A DNA stretch of 52,323 nucleotides from Bacteroidales bacterium (GTDB lineage Bacteria > Bacteroidota > Bacteroidia > Bacteroidales > VadinHA17). Each line of letters starts with the position of its first letter. The first letter of the stretch is position 1. The translations under genes were made by a program, and so were the position numbers. This document shows positions 25,014-33,755 of this stretch, one piece after another. The stretch covers positions 1 through 52,323 of the forward strand of contig JANYJP010000127.1 of assembly GCA_025358455.1 (NCBI GenBank). Reading direction: 5' to 3'. A model generated the notes under the pieces. It saw nothing but the letters and a program-made list of their open reading frames with translations, did no database searches and was not told where the DNA came from.

Positions 25014-25988
25014 ATGTCAGTAACTAACAAACAGAACAGGGTCTACCCGTGGGGACATGAACGCAGGTTCAATGCCTACTCCAATTATTTCAGGGGGATC
25101 TATGGAGCACGTGTTCAGAAAGTTTCGATCGATGCCGGATTCTCTTGTCCGAACCGCGACGGGACAATAGCATCAGGAGGCTGTACATATTGTAATAATG
25201 ACGCGTTTAATCCTTCTTATTGCACAACTGATAAAACCGTATCGCAACAGATTGCTGAAGGCATAGAATTTCACAAATGGAGATATAATGAAGCGGTCTC
25301 ATATTTAGCATATTTCCAGGCATATTCAAATACATATGCGCCTCTCACAACCCTCAAAAAACTATACGGGGAGGCCTTAAGTTACCCGGGTGTAATCGGA
25401 CTTATTATAGGTACCCGCCCAGATTGCATAGATGATGAAAAACTTGCTTATTTAAAAGAGTTGTCCCGGGAGGTTTATATTGCTGTTGAGTATGGAATAG
25501 AATCTTGTTATAACAAAACTCTTGCAAGGATCAATCGTGGTCACTCGTTTGAAGATGCTGTTTCGGTGGTTAAAAAAACCGCTGAACTTGGAATTAATAC
25601 AGGGGCCCACTTTATATTCGGATTACCCGGGGAGACAAGAGAAGAAATGTTGAATCAGGCTGAAATAATTTCTTCCCTTCCTATTAAAACAGTTAAGTTT
25701 CACCAGCTTCAGATAATCAAGGGAACGAGGATGGAAAAGGAATATCAGGATAATCCTGATGATTTTGAGCTTTTTAAGTGGGAGGAATATTTAGATTTCT
25801 TTATCAGTTTCCTTGAAAGACTCAATTCTGCAATTGTAGTGGAAAGATTCACAGGCGAGGCGCCACCACGGTTTCTGACAGGAGTGGGATGGGGTAAAAA
25901 ACGATCCGATCAGATCGTAAGCCTTATTGAAAAACGCCTCGAAGAACTTGATACATGGCAGGGTAGGCTGTATCAAGACAAAAGATAA
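25014..25988 (+). CDS. TIGR01212-type radical SAM protein (YhcC-like)
   Basis: A 324-residue radical SAM protein. The motif CPNRDGTIASGGCTYCNN supplies the three cluster cysteines in the extended CxnCxxC spacing typical of the YhcC/TIGR01212 group. GTRPDCIDD, YGIESCYNKTL and GLPGETREEM are further family blocks. The reaction is not known to me. It begins on the base after the addA stop and lies between addA and addB, so it is part of that transcript. Confidence 0.9.
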   Translation: MSVTNKQNRVYPWGHERRFNAYSNYFRGIYGARVQKVSIDAGFSCPNRDGTIASGGCTYCNNDAFNPSYCTTDKTVSQQIAEGIEFHKWRYNEAVSYLAYFQAYSNTYAPLTTLKKLYGEALSYPGVIGLIIGTRPDCIDDEKLAYLKELSREVYIAVEYGIESCYNKTLARINRGHSFEDAVSVVKKTAELGINTGAHFIFGLPGETREEMLNQAEIISSLPIKTVKFHQLQIIKGTRMEKEYQDNPDDFELFKWEEYLDFFISFLERLNSAIVVERFTGEAPPRFLTGVGWGKKRSDQIVSLIEKRLEELDTWQGRLYQDKR

Positions 25989-26073
25989 AAGTAAAAAGAC
26001 AAAAGTATAAATTAAAAAGACTTCAAGACTTCAAGACAGCAAGACTACAAGACAACCAGACACCAGACACCAG
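25982..26073 (+). repeat. Purine-rich intergenic repeat block before addB
   Basis: AAAAGATAAAAGTAAAAAGAC, then 8-bp GACTTCAA/GACAGCAA/GACTACAA units in tandem, then ACCAGACACCAGAC. It shows the same design as 10673-10837. No gene. Confidence 0.8.
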
Positions 26074-28971
26074 ATGACGTACTTTCTCGAAAATATTGCA
26101 CAATCACTTCTTAAGGAGTTTGGAAATACCCTTAATCGTCATTGTCTTGTTTTTCCAAATCGTAGAGCCGGATTATACTTCCTGAAATACCTGGCAGCAA
26201 GAATTGAAAAACCGGTATGGGCTCCATCTGTATTAACAATTAATGAACTATTCAGATCATTTTCTTCAAAGCAGACCGCGGGAAATGAAATACTTCTATT
26301 TGAGCTCTATAAGGTTTACCGCAAAATTAAAAAACCACCCGAAAGTTTTGATGACTTTTATTTTTGGGGCGATATGCTGTTAAATGATTTTGATGATGTG
26401 GACAAGTATCTGGTTGATGCATCTCTTTTATTCCGCAATGTTAAGGATATTAAGGCTATAGATCAGCTATTCGGCGGTTTGACTGACTCCCAGAGAGACA
26501 TTATCAGGAGGTTCTGGATAAATTTTGAGTCAGGCAAACAAACAAGTGAAAAAGCAGGATTTATAAGTATATGGTCAGTGCTTTATGATCTCTATTCAGG
26601 TTTCAGATATTCGCTTACTGAACAAAATCTTGCTTATGAAGGAATGATCTTCAGGGAACTTGCAGAAAATCCTGAAAAGGATCTGATAGCAGGCAACCGA
26701 TGGGATATGTTACATTTCATAGGTTTCAATGCATTGAACGAATGTGAGAAGGTGATAATGACAAGGTTTAAAAAAGCAGGGAAAGCCCGTTTTTACTGGG
26801 ATTATGACAATTCGTATATTAAGGATAGTAATCTCAACTCTGCCGGCTATTTCATGCGGAATAATCTTAAAGTCTTCGGAAATAATATGCCTGCTGACTG
26901 GAGTTATGATACGATGCTAAATTCATTTCCACCTAATGTCAGACGTCGGGTTATTGAAACTTCATCTGACGTTGCCCAGGTTAAGCTTATATCGCAATTG
27001 ATTGATGAGCTGCCCGGCCTTACATCAGGAAATGCCCATCATACTGCCGTTGTTCTTGCTGATGAGAATCTCCTGATGCCTGTTCTGACAAGCCTGCCTG
27101 AAAATATTGGTGATATAAACATCACTATGGGACATCCTTTGAAACATACACTTGTTTACACTCTTGTGAGGCATATTATGGATCTTCAAAGGAGAGCTGT
27201 TTTTACTAATCGTGTCGCGTGGTTCAATTTCCGGGATGTGTTAAGTATCCTCAGACACCCATTGATGGAAGGTTTGTTTGCTGAATCGGATAGTATACTG
27301 ATTAGTGAATTATCAAAATCAACCAGTAAATGGTTATCATCTGAACGATTGGTCGATTCTGAAAATCTTTCATGGATATTCAGAAAACCTGAAAACACAG
27401 CTTTACTTTCTGATTATTTTAAAGAAATTCTTTCGCTGATAGCTCTGAATGATGTATCATCTGATAAAAACCTTCCAAATAATCCGGTTCGGCGAAGTAT
27501 ACTGAATGAATATATTTACAGGATTGTATTATCAATTAACAGACTGGAATCTATTGTCAGGAGCCCGGAAGTTACTATGACTACTGATACTTACATAAGG
27601 ATTCTTGACAGAATGTTGAGAATTCAGTCTGTTCCGTTTTCAGGGGAACCATTATCGGGGGTTCAGGTTATGGGCATACTTGAAACCAGGGCTCTGGATT
27701 TTAAGAATCTGATAATTCTTTCAGTAAATGAGGGTGTTTTACCTGCTGTTTCTTCAGGTTCGTCATTCATCCCGTTTAGTTTGCGTGAAGCATTTGGACT
27801 ACCTTCCATAAATCACCAGGAATCAATTTATGCCTATCACTTTTACCGGCTTCTTCAAAGGGCAGAAAATGTGACTTTTACCTATAATTCCAACTCAGAG
27901 GGATTAAGAAGCGGAGAAATGAGCCGATTCCTTATTCAGATGAAGTATGACAAAACGCTCAGACCTGAATTTCTGAATCTGAGTTTTGAGATAAAATCAA
28001 ACACTGGAATAGGAGAGGTACTTGAAAGGAATGAAGAACATTCCCGGCAGCTTAGGTCTCAGTTTATTAATAAGGATAAAGGAAGAATATTATCACCTTC
28101 AGCCATAAATACATGGTTGAATTGCAGGATGAAATTCTATTACCGTTATGTTAACAGGCTACAGGAACCTGACAAAGTCTCTGAAGATATTGATCCTGCA
28201 ATGTTCGGAAATATTTTGCACGAAATAATGAGGAGTCTTTACACGGGTTATAAAGGTCAGATTATAACCGGAGAAATTCTTGATATGATCACCTTCAATA
28301 AAGTTTTGCTGCAAAGTGCTATTGATCAGGCTATCAACGAAAAATTCAAAGACGGTACTGTTGGATTGATAACAGGAAACGAACTGATTGTAAGGGATGT
28401 ACTGATGGCTTATCTGTTAAGAATCCTTAAGGCTGATAAAATTTTCAGCCCGGTTACTATTCTACATCTTGAGGATCAATTCAGTTTTAATATAAGTACT
28501 TTGAGTGACGGAACCAATATTGACGTCAGGATAGGGGGAATGGTCGACAGGGTTGATGTTATTAATGGGGTTACCAGAATTGTAGATTACAAGACAGGAA
28601 ATGTTTCTGAAACAATTGGCTCAATTGGCGATCTCTTCACTGAAGATCGAAAAAAAGATTCTGACGGATGGCTTCAGACATTGCTTTACTGCGAAGCTTA
28701 CATGGCAACTGATCAGCCCTCTGTATTACGGCCTTCAATTTATAAAATTAAGAAATTAACCGGTGGTTTATTCTCCGACATGCTCAGGTTGAAAACAGAT
28801 ATCAGGAACGAATTGGTAGTTGATGATTATAACAAGGTGAGAGAGGAGTTTATTTATGGTCTCAAAGAAGTTATTTCCTTGATATTCAGTGATAATGAAT
28901 CATTCAAAATGACAACTGATATAAGGAGTAAATGTACATATTGTCCATACAGGGTATTATGTATGCGATAA
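26074..28971 (+). CDS. addB: AddB-like PD-(D/E)XK nuclease
   Basis: A 965-residue protein. The N terminus VFPNRRAGLYFLKYL and the middle region (ETRALDFKNLIILSVNEGVLP) are typical of AddB proteins with an inactivated helicase fold. The C-terminal nuclease shows GNILHEIMR, GGMVDRVDV...IVDYKTG and QTLLYCEAY. Four cysteines (one in WLNCRMKFYY, three in CTYCPYRVLC) fit the AddB iron-sulfur staple. Its partner AddA is encoded two genes upstream. Function: end resection for recombination repair. Confidence 0.9.
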   Translation: MTYFLENIAQSLLKEFGNTLNRHCLVFPNRRAGLYFLKYLAARIEKPVWAPSVLTINELFRSFSSKQTAGNEILLFELYKVYRKIKKPPESFDDFYFWGDMLLNDFDDVDKYLVDASLLFRNVKDIKAIDQLFGGLTDSQRDIIRRFWINFESGKQTSEKAGFISIWSVLYDLYSGFRYSLTEQNLAYEGMIFRELAENPEKDLIAGNRWDMLHFIGFNALNECEKVIMTRFKKAGKARFYWDYDNSYIKDSNLNSAGYFMRNNLKVFGNNMPADWSYDTMLNSFPPNVRRRVIETSSDVAQVKLISQLIDELPGLTSGNAHHTAVVLADENLLMPVLTSLPENIGDINITMGHPLKHTLVYTLVRHIMDLQRRAVFTNRVAWFNFRDVLSILRHPLMEGLFAESDSILISELSKSTSKWLSSERLVDSENLSWIFRKPENTALLSDYFKEILSLIALNDVSSDKNLPNNPVRRSILNEYIYRIVLSINRLESIVRSPEVTMTTDTYIRILDRMLRIQSVPFSGEPLSGVQVMGILETRALDFKNLIILSVNEGVLPAVSSGSSFIPFSLREAFGLPSINHQESIYAYHFYRLLQRAENVTFTYNSNSEGLRSGEMSRFLIQMKYDKTLRPEFLNLSFEIKSNTGIGEVLERNEEHSRQLRSQFINKDKGRILSPSAINTWLNCRMKFYYRYVNRLQEPDKVSEDIDPAMFGNILHEIMRSLYTGYKGQIITGEILDMITFNKVLLQSAIDQAINEKFKDGTVGLITGNELIVRDVLMAYLLRILKADKIFSPVTILHLEDQFSFNISTLSDGTNIDVRIGGMVDRVDVINGVTRIVDYKTGNVSETIGSIGDLFTEDRKKDSDGWLQTLLYCEAYMATDQPSVLRPSIYKIKKLTGGLFSDMLRLKTDIRNELVVDDYNKVREEFIYGLKEVISLIFSDNESFKMTTDIRSKCTYCPYRVLCMR

Positions 28972-29041
28972 GTACCGGTAATATATTTTACGGCTATCAT
29001 TTTTTTTAATAAATTGGCTTAACTTTAGTAAAACAGAACAG

Positions 29042-30790
29042 ATGGTCACAGGGTATTCAAATTATCAGATAGAGGTAAAAAACGTTAAGTTCATTGCCGA
29101 CGATGGCAGAACTTGTCCCCGGACTGCGATTGTAACATTCAACAATGAGGAAGGTGAGGAGATTGGTTCTGAATTATTTGGAGCTATCGATATTAACCAG
29201 ATTTATGAAATGATAAAGGAGGGCAGGGATATAATTCTGGATAATTATTATATTCCTGAATTCTCTCTTTCTTCATACAGGCGGCATAATGGAATTGATA
29301 AAAAGGAACTGGTCAGATTTAAAAGTTTTTCTGCGAAGGGTGCTTTTTTTGAAGCCAGGGCTTGTACTGATTTTACTTATTCATCATTTTCCGATGGCGA
29401 GGTAACCTTTGACAGTAGTCATTTTGCCAAAGGTAAAGTACTTTTTAATGGTTCTGTTTTCGGAAAGGGGAATGTTATTTTTTCAAATACTCTTTTCAGA
29501 AACGGCAATATTGAGTTTACAGGGTCCGTCTTTGGTGAGGGAGATTTCATGTTCAAGAATGCTATTGTAAAAGATGGCGTAAAGGATTTCCAGGATATTC
29601 AGTTCGGAAATGGAGAAGTCAGCTTTGCAAATACCGAATTTAACAGTGGGGAGCTTTTGTTCATTAACACCCGTTTTAATAGTGGAAGATTTAATTTCAA
29701 GATAACAAGGATAACCGGAGGTAAAGTTGATTTTCACTATTCAGTGTTTGGCGATTGTGAAATAATGTTTGAAAGAACTGAATTCGGAAATAGCAGGGTT
29801 GACTTCCGAACGGTTGATTTTGGCTCAGGAAGAATAAATTTTAACCGTTCGGTTTTTGGAAATGGCGAAGTTAATTTTGAGGGTGCCTCTTGTAAATCAG
29901 GTAAAATTCAGTTTAAAAAGGCTGAGATGGGCTCAGGTCCAAAGAATTTCAACCTGATGGAAATGAATGATACCGACATAAGCTTTGAAAGGACCGAGTT
30001 TGGTGATGGCGATGTAAGCTTTTATGAATCAAAATTTCATGTCATTTCTCTAAAATCCTGTCATCTCGATCATTACTTTGATCTCCGGATTTCGAATGCC
30101 GATGTGCTCGATGTTTCCGATACTATTGTGCGTGATATTGTTGACCTTGAACCTTATGATTTCCCTGTTCAGATTAAAACACTTGACATGTCAGGGATGA
30201 GACTTCTCGGTAAACTTTATATTGACTGGAGACACAACAAGTGTAATGAGATCATAGTTAACCAGGAAGGAACAACTTTACGACAAAAAGCCGAACAGTT
30301 CAGGATTCTCAAAGAAAATTTCAGTGGCACAGGTAAATACGAAGACGAAGACGAGGCCTATATTATGTTCAAACGTTATGAAGCAAAATCATGGCTTACC
30401 GAACAAAGGGAAAAAGGCGGAATTACAAAAGTCGCCAGTTATGTTCCTCATGGTTTTCAATGGCTTGTGTTTGATAAAATAGGGCTTTATGCGACCTCTC
30501 CGGGAAGGGTTCTTCTGAGTGTGGTTATATTCTGGGTATTTTTTGGATCAATCTTTTTTGTTATTGATTTATCAGGTCTTGGAAAAACAGTATCTGCCGT
30601 TGGCAATCCTGATCATATGTCGGCCTTTCTTCAGTCGTTCTACCATAGTGCAATTACGTTCTTTACTATTGGATACGGAGATGTTTATCCGATGGGACTG
30701 AGCCGTGTGATTTCCGGTCTTGAGGGATTCATGGGAGTATTTATGATGTCATACTTTACCGTAGCTTTTGTACGGAAAGTTCTCAGATAG
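29042..30790 (+). CDS. 12-residue-repeat solenoid fused to a 2TM potassium-channel pore
   Basis: A 582-residue protein. Residues 116-331 are 18 uninterrupted repeats of 12 residues with the pattern F-G-x-G-x-V-x-F-x4; the first position falls at 116, 128, 140 and so on to 320 without a single insertion. A linker follows with a charged, helix-prone segment (412-455). Residues about 488-508 and 557-577 are membrane helices flanking a pore helix and the selectivity filter TIGYGD (542-547). This is the KcsA/Kir-like 2TM layout, so a K+-selective tetramer is expected. There is no signal peptide; the solenoid should be cytosolic. The spacing is not the pentapeptide-repeat spacing. I do not recognise a named family for the solenoid. 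It converges on ribH with a 2-bp gap. Confidence 0.85.
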   Translation: MVTGYSNYQIEVKNVKFIADDGRTCPRTAIVTFNNEEGEEIGSELFGAIDINQIYEMIKEGRDIILDNYYIPEFSLSSYRRHNGIDKKELVRFKSFSAKGAFFEARACTDFTYSSFSDGEVTFDSSHFAKGKVLFNGSVFGKGNVIFSNTLFRNGNIEFTGSVFGEGDFMFKNAIVKDGVKDFQDIQFGNGEVSFANTEFNSGELLFINTRFNSGRFNFKITRITGGKVDFHYSVFGDCEIMFERTEFGNSRVDFRTVDFGSGRINFNRSVFGNGEVNFEGASCKSGKIQFKKAEMGSGPKNFNLMEMNDTDISFERTEFGDGDVSFYESKFHVISLKSCHLDHYFDLRISNADVLDVSDTIVRDIVDLEPYDFPVQIKTLDMSGMRLLGKLYIDWRHNKCNEIIVNQEGTTLRQKAEQFRILKENFSGTGKYEDEDEAYIMFKRYEAKSWLTEQREKGGITKVASYVPHGFQWLVFDKIGLYATSPGRVLLSVVIFWVFFGSIFFVIDLSGLGKTVSAVGNPDHMSAFLQSFYHSAITFFTIGYGDVYPMGLSRVISGLEGFMGVFMMSYFTVAFVRKVLR

Positions 30791-30792
30791 AA

Positions 30793-31281
30793 TTATTTCT
30801 CAATATCGCGCAGCAGGGCCGCCATTTTTATAGCAGTCACAGCTGCTTCATCGCCTTTATTTCCATGTATGCCTCCTGATCTGTCAATAGCTTGCTGCTG
30901 TGTACGCGTGGTCAGAACGCCAAAAATAAAAGGAATATTATATTCCATATTAAGTTGGGTTATTCCCTGAGTTACCCCCTGACAAATGTATGTAAAATGA
31001 GGTGTTTCGCCCTGGATCACACAACCCAGACAAATTATTGCATCCATATCATCGTATTCTGCAAGGAACTGAGCACCGAGAGTAAGTTCAAAGCTTCCCG
31101 GAACATGTTTGATAATAATATTCTTATCAGAAGCGCCATGTTTTTTCAAAGTGGCGGCAGCGCCGTCCATTAATGACCATGTAACTTCTCTGTTCCAATC
31201 AGAAACTACAATACCAAATCGCATTTTACCAGCATCCGGAACACTATCCGGATCATAGTCAGATAAATTGGAAGTGCTCAT
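30793..31281 (-). CDS. ribH: 6,7-dimethyl-8-ribityllumazine synthase
   Basis: A 162-residue enzyme that makes the riboflavin precursor lumazine from the pyrimidine and dihydroxybutanone phosphate. Conserved blocks are [36 protein letters not shown] (with the catalytic His) and GVLTT with the C-terminal GNKGDEAA. It is probably co-transcribed behind the TPR gene, as commonly seen in Bacteroidota. No FMN riboswitch is visible. Confidence 0.95.
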   Translation of the reverse strand: MSTSNLSDYDPDSVPDAGKMRFGIVVSDWNREVTWSLMDGAAATLKKHGASDKNIIIKHVPGSFELTLGAQFLAEYDDMDAIICLGCVIQGETPHFTYICQGVTQGITQLNMEYNIPFIFGVLTTRTQQQAIDRSGGIHGNKGDEAAVTAIKMAALLRDIEK

Positions 31282-31305
31282 AATGATATTTTTTATTAAA
31301 ATGAA

Positions 31306-31343
31306 AACGCATCAGTCACAGAAAGAAGTGAGCCGGATGCGTT
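31306..31343 (-). other. Hairpin between the TPR gene and ribH
   Basis: AACGCATC (31306-31313) and GATGCGTT (31336-31343) form an 8-bp stem with a 22-nt loop in the 95-bp gap. It lacks a following T tract, so it may be a processing or stability element and not a terminator. Confidence 0.4.
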
Positions 31344-31376
31344 CTGATAATGATGCCGGGCAGATCTTCCGGATAA

Positions 31377-32063
31377 TTATTTCATCAAAAGTTTTACCCT
31401 TGCAATATACTTTTCAATTGTTGTTCCTTCAGTACTCTCAGGATACTGACTCTCAATTCTTTCGTAGATTTTAAGTGCATCCGGATATTTGCCTTTCATC
31501 TCATATAATTCACCGGCTTTCATCAGGAATATTGGTGTGTTAAATGAATTTACAGCATAATCTGCAGCTTCAATATATTTTGTTACTCCCTTATCAGGAT
31601 CACCCAGTTCGACATATGCATCACCCATTGCCCCAATAGCTAATGAACCTACAACTTTATCTTTTTTGGAATATTTATTAAGCTGAATTATTGCTTCCTG
31701 GTAATTTCCAAGATGAAGATAGCAAATACCAGCACCGTAACGTGCAAGATTTCCTGAGTTTGTAAATTTGTAATCTTTTATTATATCAAGAAAACCAAGA
31801 TAGTTACCATCACCGTTAAGGGCTAGTTTTAAAGAATCCAGTTCAAGATATTTTTCTGCCTGATACATTTGCGACTGGGCCTCATCGTTTCTCTTGCTTA
31901 AATAGAGCTTACTAAGCCAGAATAAGCCTACGATTACAACTATAACTCCTAATCCTATCAGCAGGTTCTTATAATTCTCTTCAAGAAACTGTTCTGTTCT
32001 TGACAGGGTTTCCTCAACGCTTGAAATGGTCTGTGGATTTTCATCCTTTTTATTCTTAGCCAT
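31377..32063 (-). CDS. Membrane-anchored tetratricopeptide-repeat protein
   Basis: A 228-residue protein with a cytosolic N terminus, one membrane helix (about residues 34-53, LLIGLGVIVVIVGLFWLSKL) and TPR-like repeats after it (GICYLHLGNYQEAI, GDAYVELGDPDKG, GELYEMKGKYPDAL). The layout resembles YfgM-like periplasmic TPR proteins involved in envelope protein handling. The function here is not known. A -7 box TACTTTTG is at 32101-32108. Confidence 0.85.
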   Translation of the reverse strand: MAKNKKDENPQTISSVEETLSRTEQFLEENYKNLLIGLGVIVVIVGLFWLSKLYLSKRNDEAQSQMYQAEKYLELDSLKLALNGDGNYLGFLDIIKDYKFTNSGNLARYGAGICYLHLGNYQEAIIQLNKYSKKDKVVGSLAIGAMGDAYVELGDPDKGVTKYIEAADYAVNSFNTPIFLMKAGELYEMKGKYPDALKIYERIESQYPESTEGTTIEKYIARVKLLMK

Positions 32064-32100
32064 ACTGGTCTTTACTGTTTAACTTCAAAATTTACCATCG

Positions 32101-32108
32101 CAAAAGTA
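32101..32108 (-). promoter_or_regulatory. -7 promoter box of the TPR-ribH transcript
   Basis: TACTTTTG on the minus strand, 37 bp before the TPR start. No -33 box at the usual distance. Confidence 0.42.
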
Positions 32109-32268
32109 ATTTTTTTCGGGTAATTATAAAACATTTAATTTAATGAATATCAATTCAGGCGTAAAATAATTGGTATGTAATTGAATATCAATAAATATAT
32201 TATGATTTTTCTGAAATTTTATTGAAATTTCATTTAAAGTATTAGTAAGTATCGTCTGTATCTTTTTC

Positions 32269-32320
32269 TAACTTTGAGCTTTTGACTTTAGTCTTTATAC
32301 TTTTATCTTTTATCTTTTCA
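32269..32320 (+). promoter_or_regulatory. recF -7 box with inverted short-repeat leader
   Basis: TAACTTTG at 32269-32276 fits the -7 pattern. The following 40 bp (CTTTTGACTTTAGTC, then CTTTTATCTTTTATC) is the reverse complement of the AAAAGATAAAAG repeats found in other gaps, so here the repeat runs in the opposite direction to the gene. The remainder of the 260-bp gap is AT-rich without a gene. Confidence 0.4.
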
Positions 32321-32323
32321 TAA

Positions 32324-33454
32324 ATGTACCTGAAAAAGCTGACACTTACCAATTTTAAAAACTATGAGCTTAATGAGCTTGAGTTTTCGCCTAAGGTAAA
32401 CTGTTTCACCGGGAATAATGGTGTTGGCAAAACCAATATTCTCGACGCAATTCACTATTTATCGCTTACCAAGAGTTTCTTCAATAATATTGACAGCATA
32501 AGTGTCAGGCATGGCGAAGACTATTTCATAATACAGGGAACATTTGACAGGAATGGAGAAGAGGATCAGATTTACTGTGCTTTTCAGCGCCAAAAACAGA
32601 AATTACTAAAGCGAAACGGAAAAGAGTATCAGAAACTTTCTGACCATGTCGGCAGATACCCTGTTGTAATGATTTCACCTGCCGATAGTGCTCTTATTAC
32701 AGAAGGGAGTGAAGATCGCAGAAGATTTATGAATAAAATTATAAGTCAGTACAGTGCCGAATATCTCGATTCTGTTCTTAGATATGGCAAAGCACTTCAA
32801 CAGAGGAACAAACTCCTTAAGGATTTCAGATCTTCAGGCAAATTCGACAATGATGCACTGTCGATATGGGATGCCCAACTCGTTAAATATGGAAGTTATG
32901 TTTATAATGAACGAAACATTCTTGTGAATGAGCTTATTCCTGTTTTCCAGGAATATTATTCCCTTATTTCATCCGGAAAAGAAAGTGTAAAACTCAAATA
33001 CAGGTCGCATCTTGCTGAGGGCGATTTCCAGGAAGCTCTTAATGGCTCTCTGGCAAAAGACAGGTTCCTTGAGTATACCACCGTGGGGATTCATAAAGAT
33101 GATCTGTTGCTTGAGCTAAACGATTTCCCTGTGAAATCACTTGGTTCCCAGGGGCAACAGAAGACGTACCTTGTAGCCCTTAAACTTGCAAAATTTGATT
33201 ATATTAAAAGAAAAGCAGGATTTTCTCCGGTATTATTGCTTGATGATATATTCGATAAATTTGATGCTGAACGTGTTGAGCAGATAATAAGGCTTGTGGG
33301 TAATCAACGGTTTGGTCAGATCTTTATAACTGACACCCATCAAAACCGCTTACAGGAAATATTAATATCACACAATACCCGGTATAAACTTTTCAGCATT
33401 GCAAATAATGCAGTGGAGGAAACATATACTAAAAAACAAAATGAGACGAAGTAA
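32324..33454 (+). CDS. recF: DNA replication and repair protein RecF
   Basis: A 376-residue SMC-like ATPase that loads RecA at gaps. Walker A is TGNNGVGKTNILDAIHYL near residue 30. The signature region SLGSQGQQKTYLVALKLA and Walker B LLLDDIFDKFD are near the C terminus. It overlaps the DUF721 gene by 14 bp, a common pairing in Bacteroidota. Confidence 0.95.
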   Translation: MYLKKLTLTNFKNYELNELEFSPKVNCFTGNNGVGKTNILDAIHYLSLTKSFFNNIDSISVRHGEDYFIIQGTFDRNGEEDQIYCAFQRQKQKLLKRNGKEYQKLSDHVGRYPVVMISPADSALITEGSEDRRRFMNKIISQYSAEYLDSVLRYGKALQQRNKLLKDFRSSGKFDNDALSIWDAQLVKYGSYVYNERNILVNELIPVFQEYYSLISSGKESVKLKYRSHLAEGDFQEALNGSLAKDRFLEYTTVGIHKDDLLLELNDFPVKSLGSQGQQKTYLVALKLAKFDYIKRKAGFSPVLLLDDIFDKFDAERVEQIIRLVGNQRFGQIFITDTHQNRLQEILISHNTRYKLFSIANNAVEETYTKKQNETK

Positions 33455-33731
33455 AACAATATCACTTGCTGAAGCAGTAAATGACTATATCAGGGAAATG
33501 AATCTTGGTGGTAAGTTGAGTGAAGTTGGTGTGATAAACTCGTGGGAAGAAATTGTGGGCAAGGCAATCAGTTCACGTACATCAAATATTTATATCAAGG
33601 ATCATATACTTTATGTCCATCTGAATTCATCAGTTGTCAGAAATGAGCTACTGATGCTGCGTGAAGTCCTTAAAGAAAAGATTAATCAGAAAGCCGGATC
33701 AGAAGTGATTAAGGATATTGTTTTACGCTGA
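33441..33731 (+). CDS. dciA: DUF721 protein, DciA-type helicase loader
   Basis: A 96-residue protein starting at MRRSKT, inside the end of recF. It has the DUF721 core: WEEIVGKAISSRTSNIYIKDHILYVHLNSSVVRNEL. DciA is the ancestral loader of the replicative helicase in bacteria without DnaC/DnaI. An upstream in-frame start at 33399 would overlap recF by 56 bp and is less likely. Confidence 0.82.
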   Translation: MRRSKTISLAEAVNDYIREMNLGGKLSEVGVINSWEEIVGKAISSRTSNIYIKDHILYVHLNSSVVRNELLMLREVLKEKINQKAGSEVIKDIVLR

Positions 33732-33755
33732 AATTGATCCGCGAACTTAATAAGC

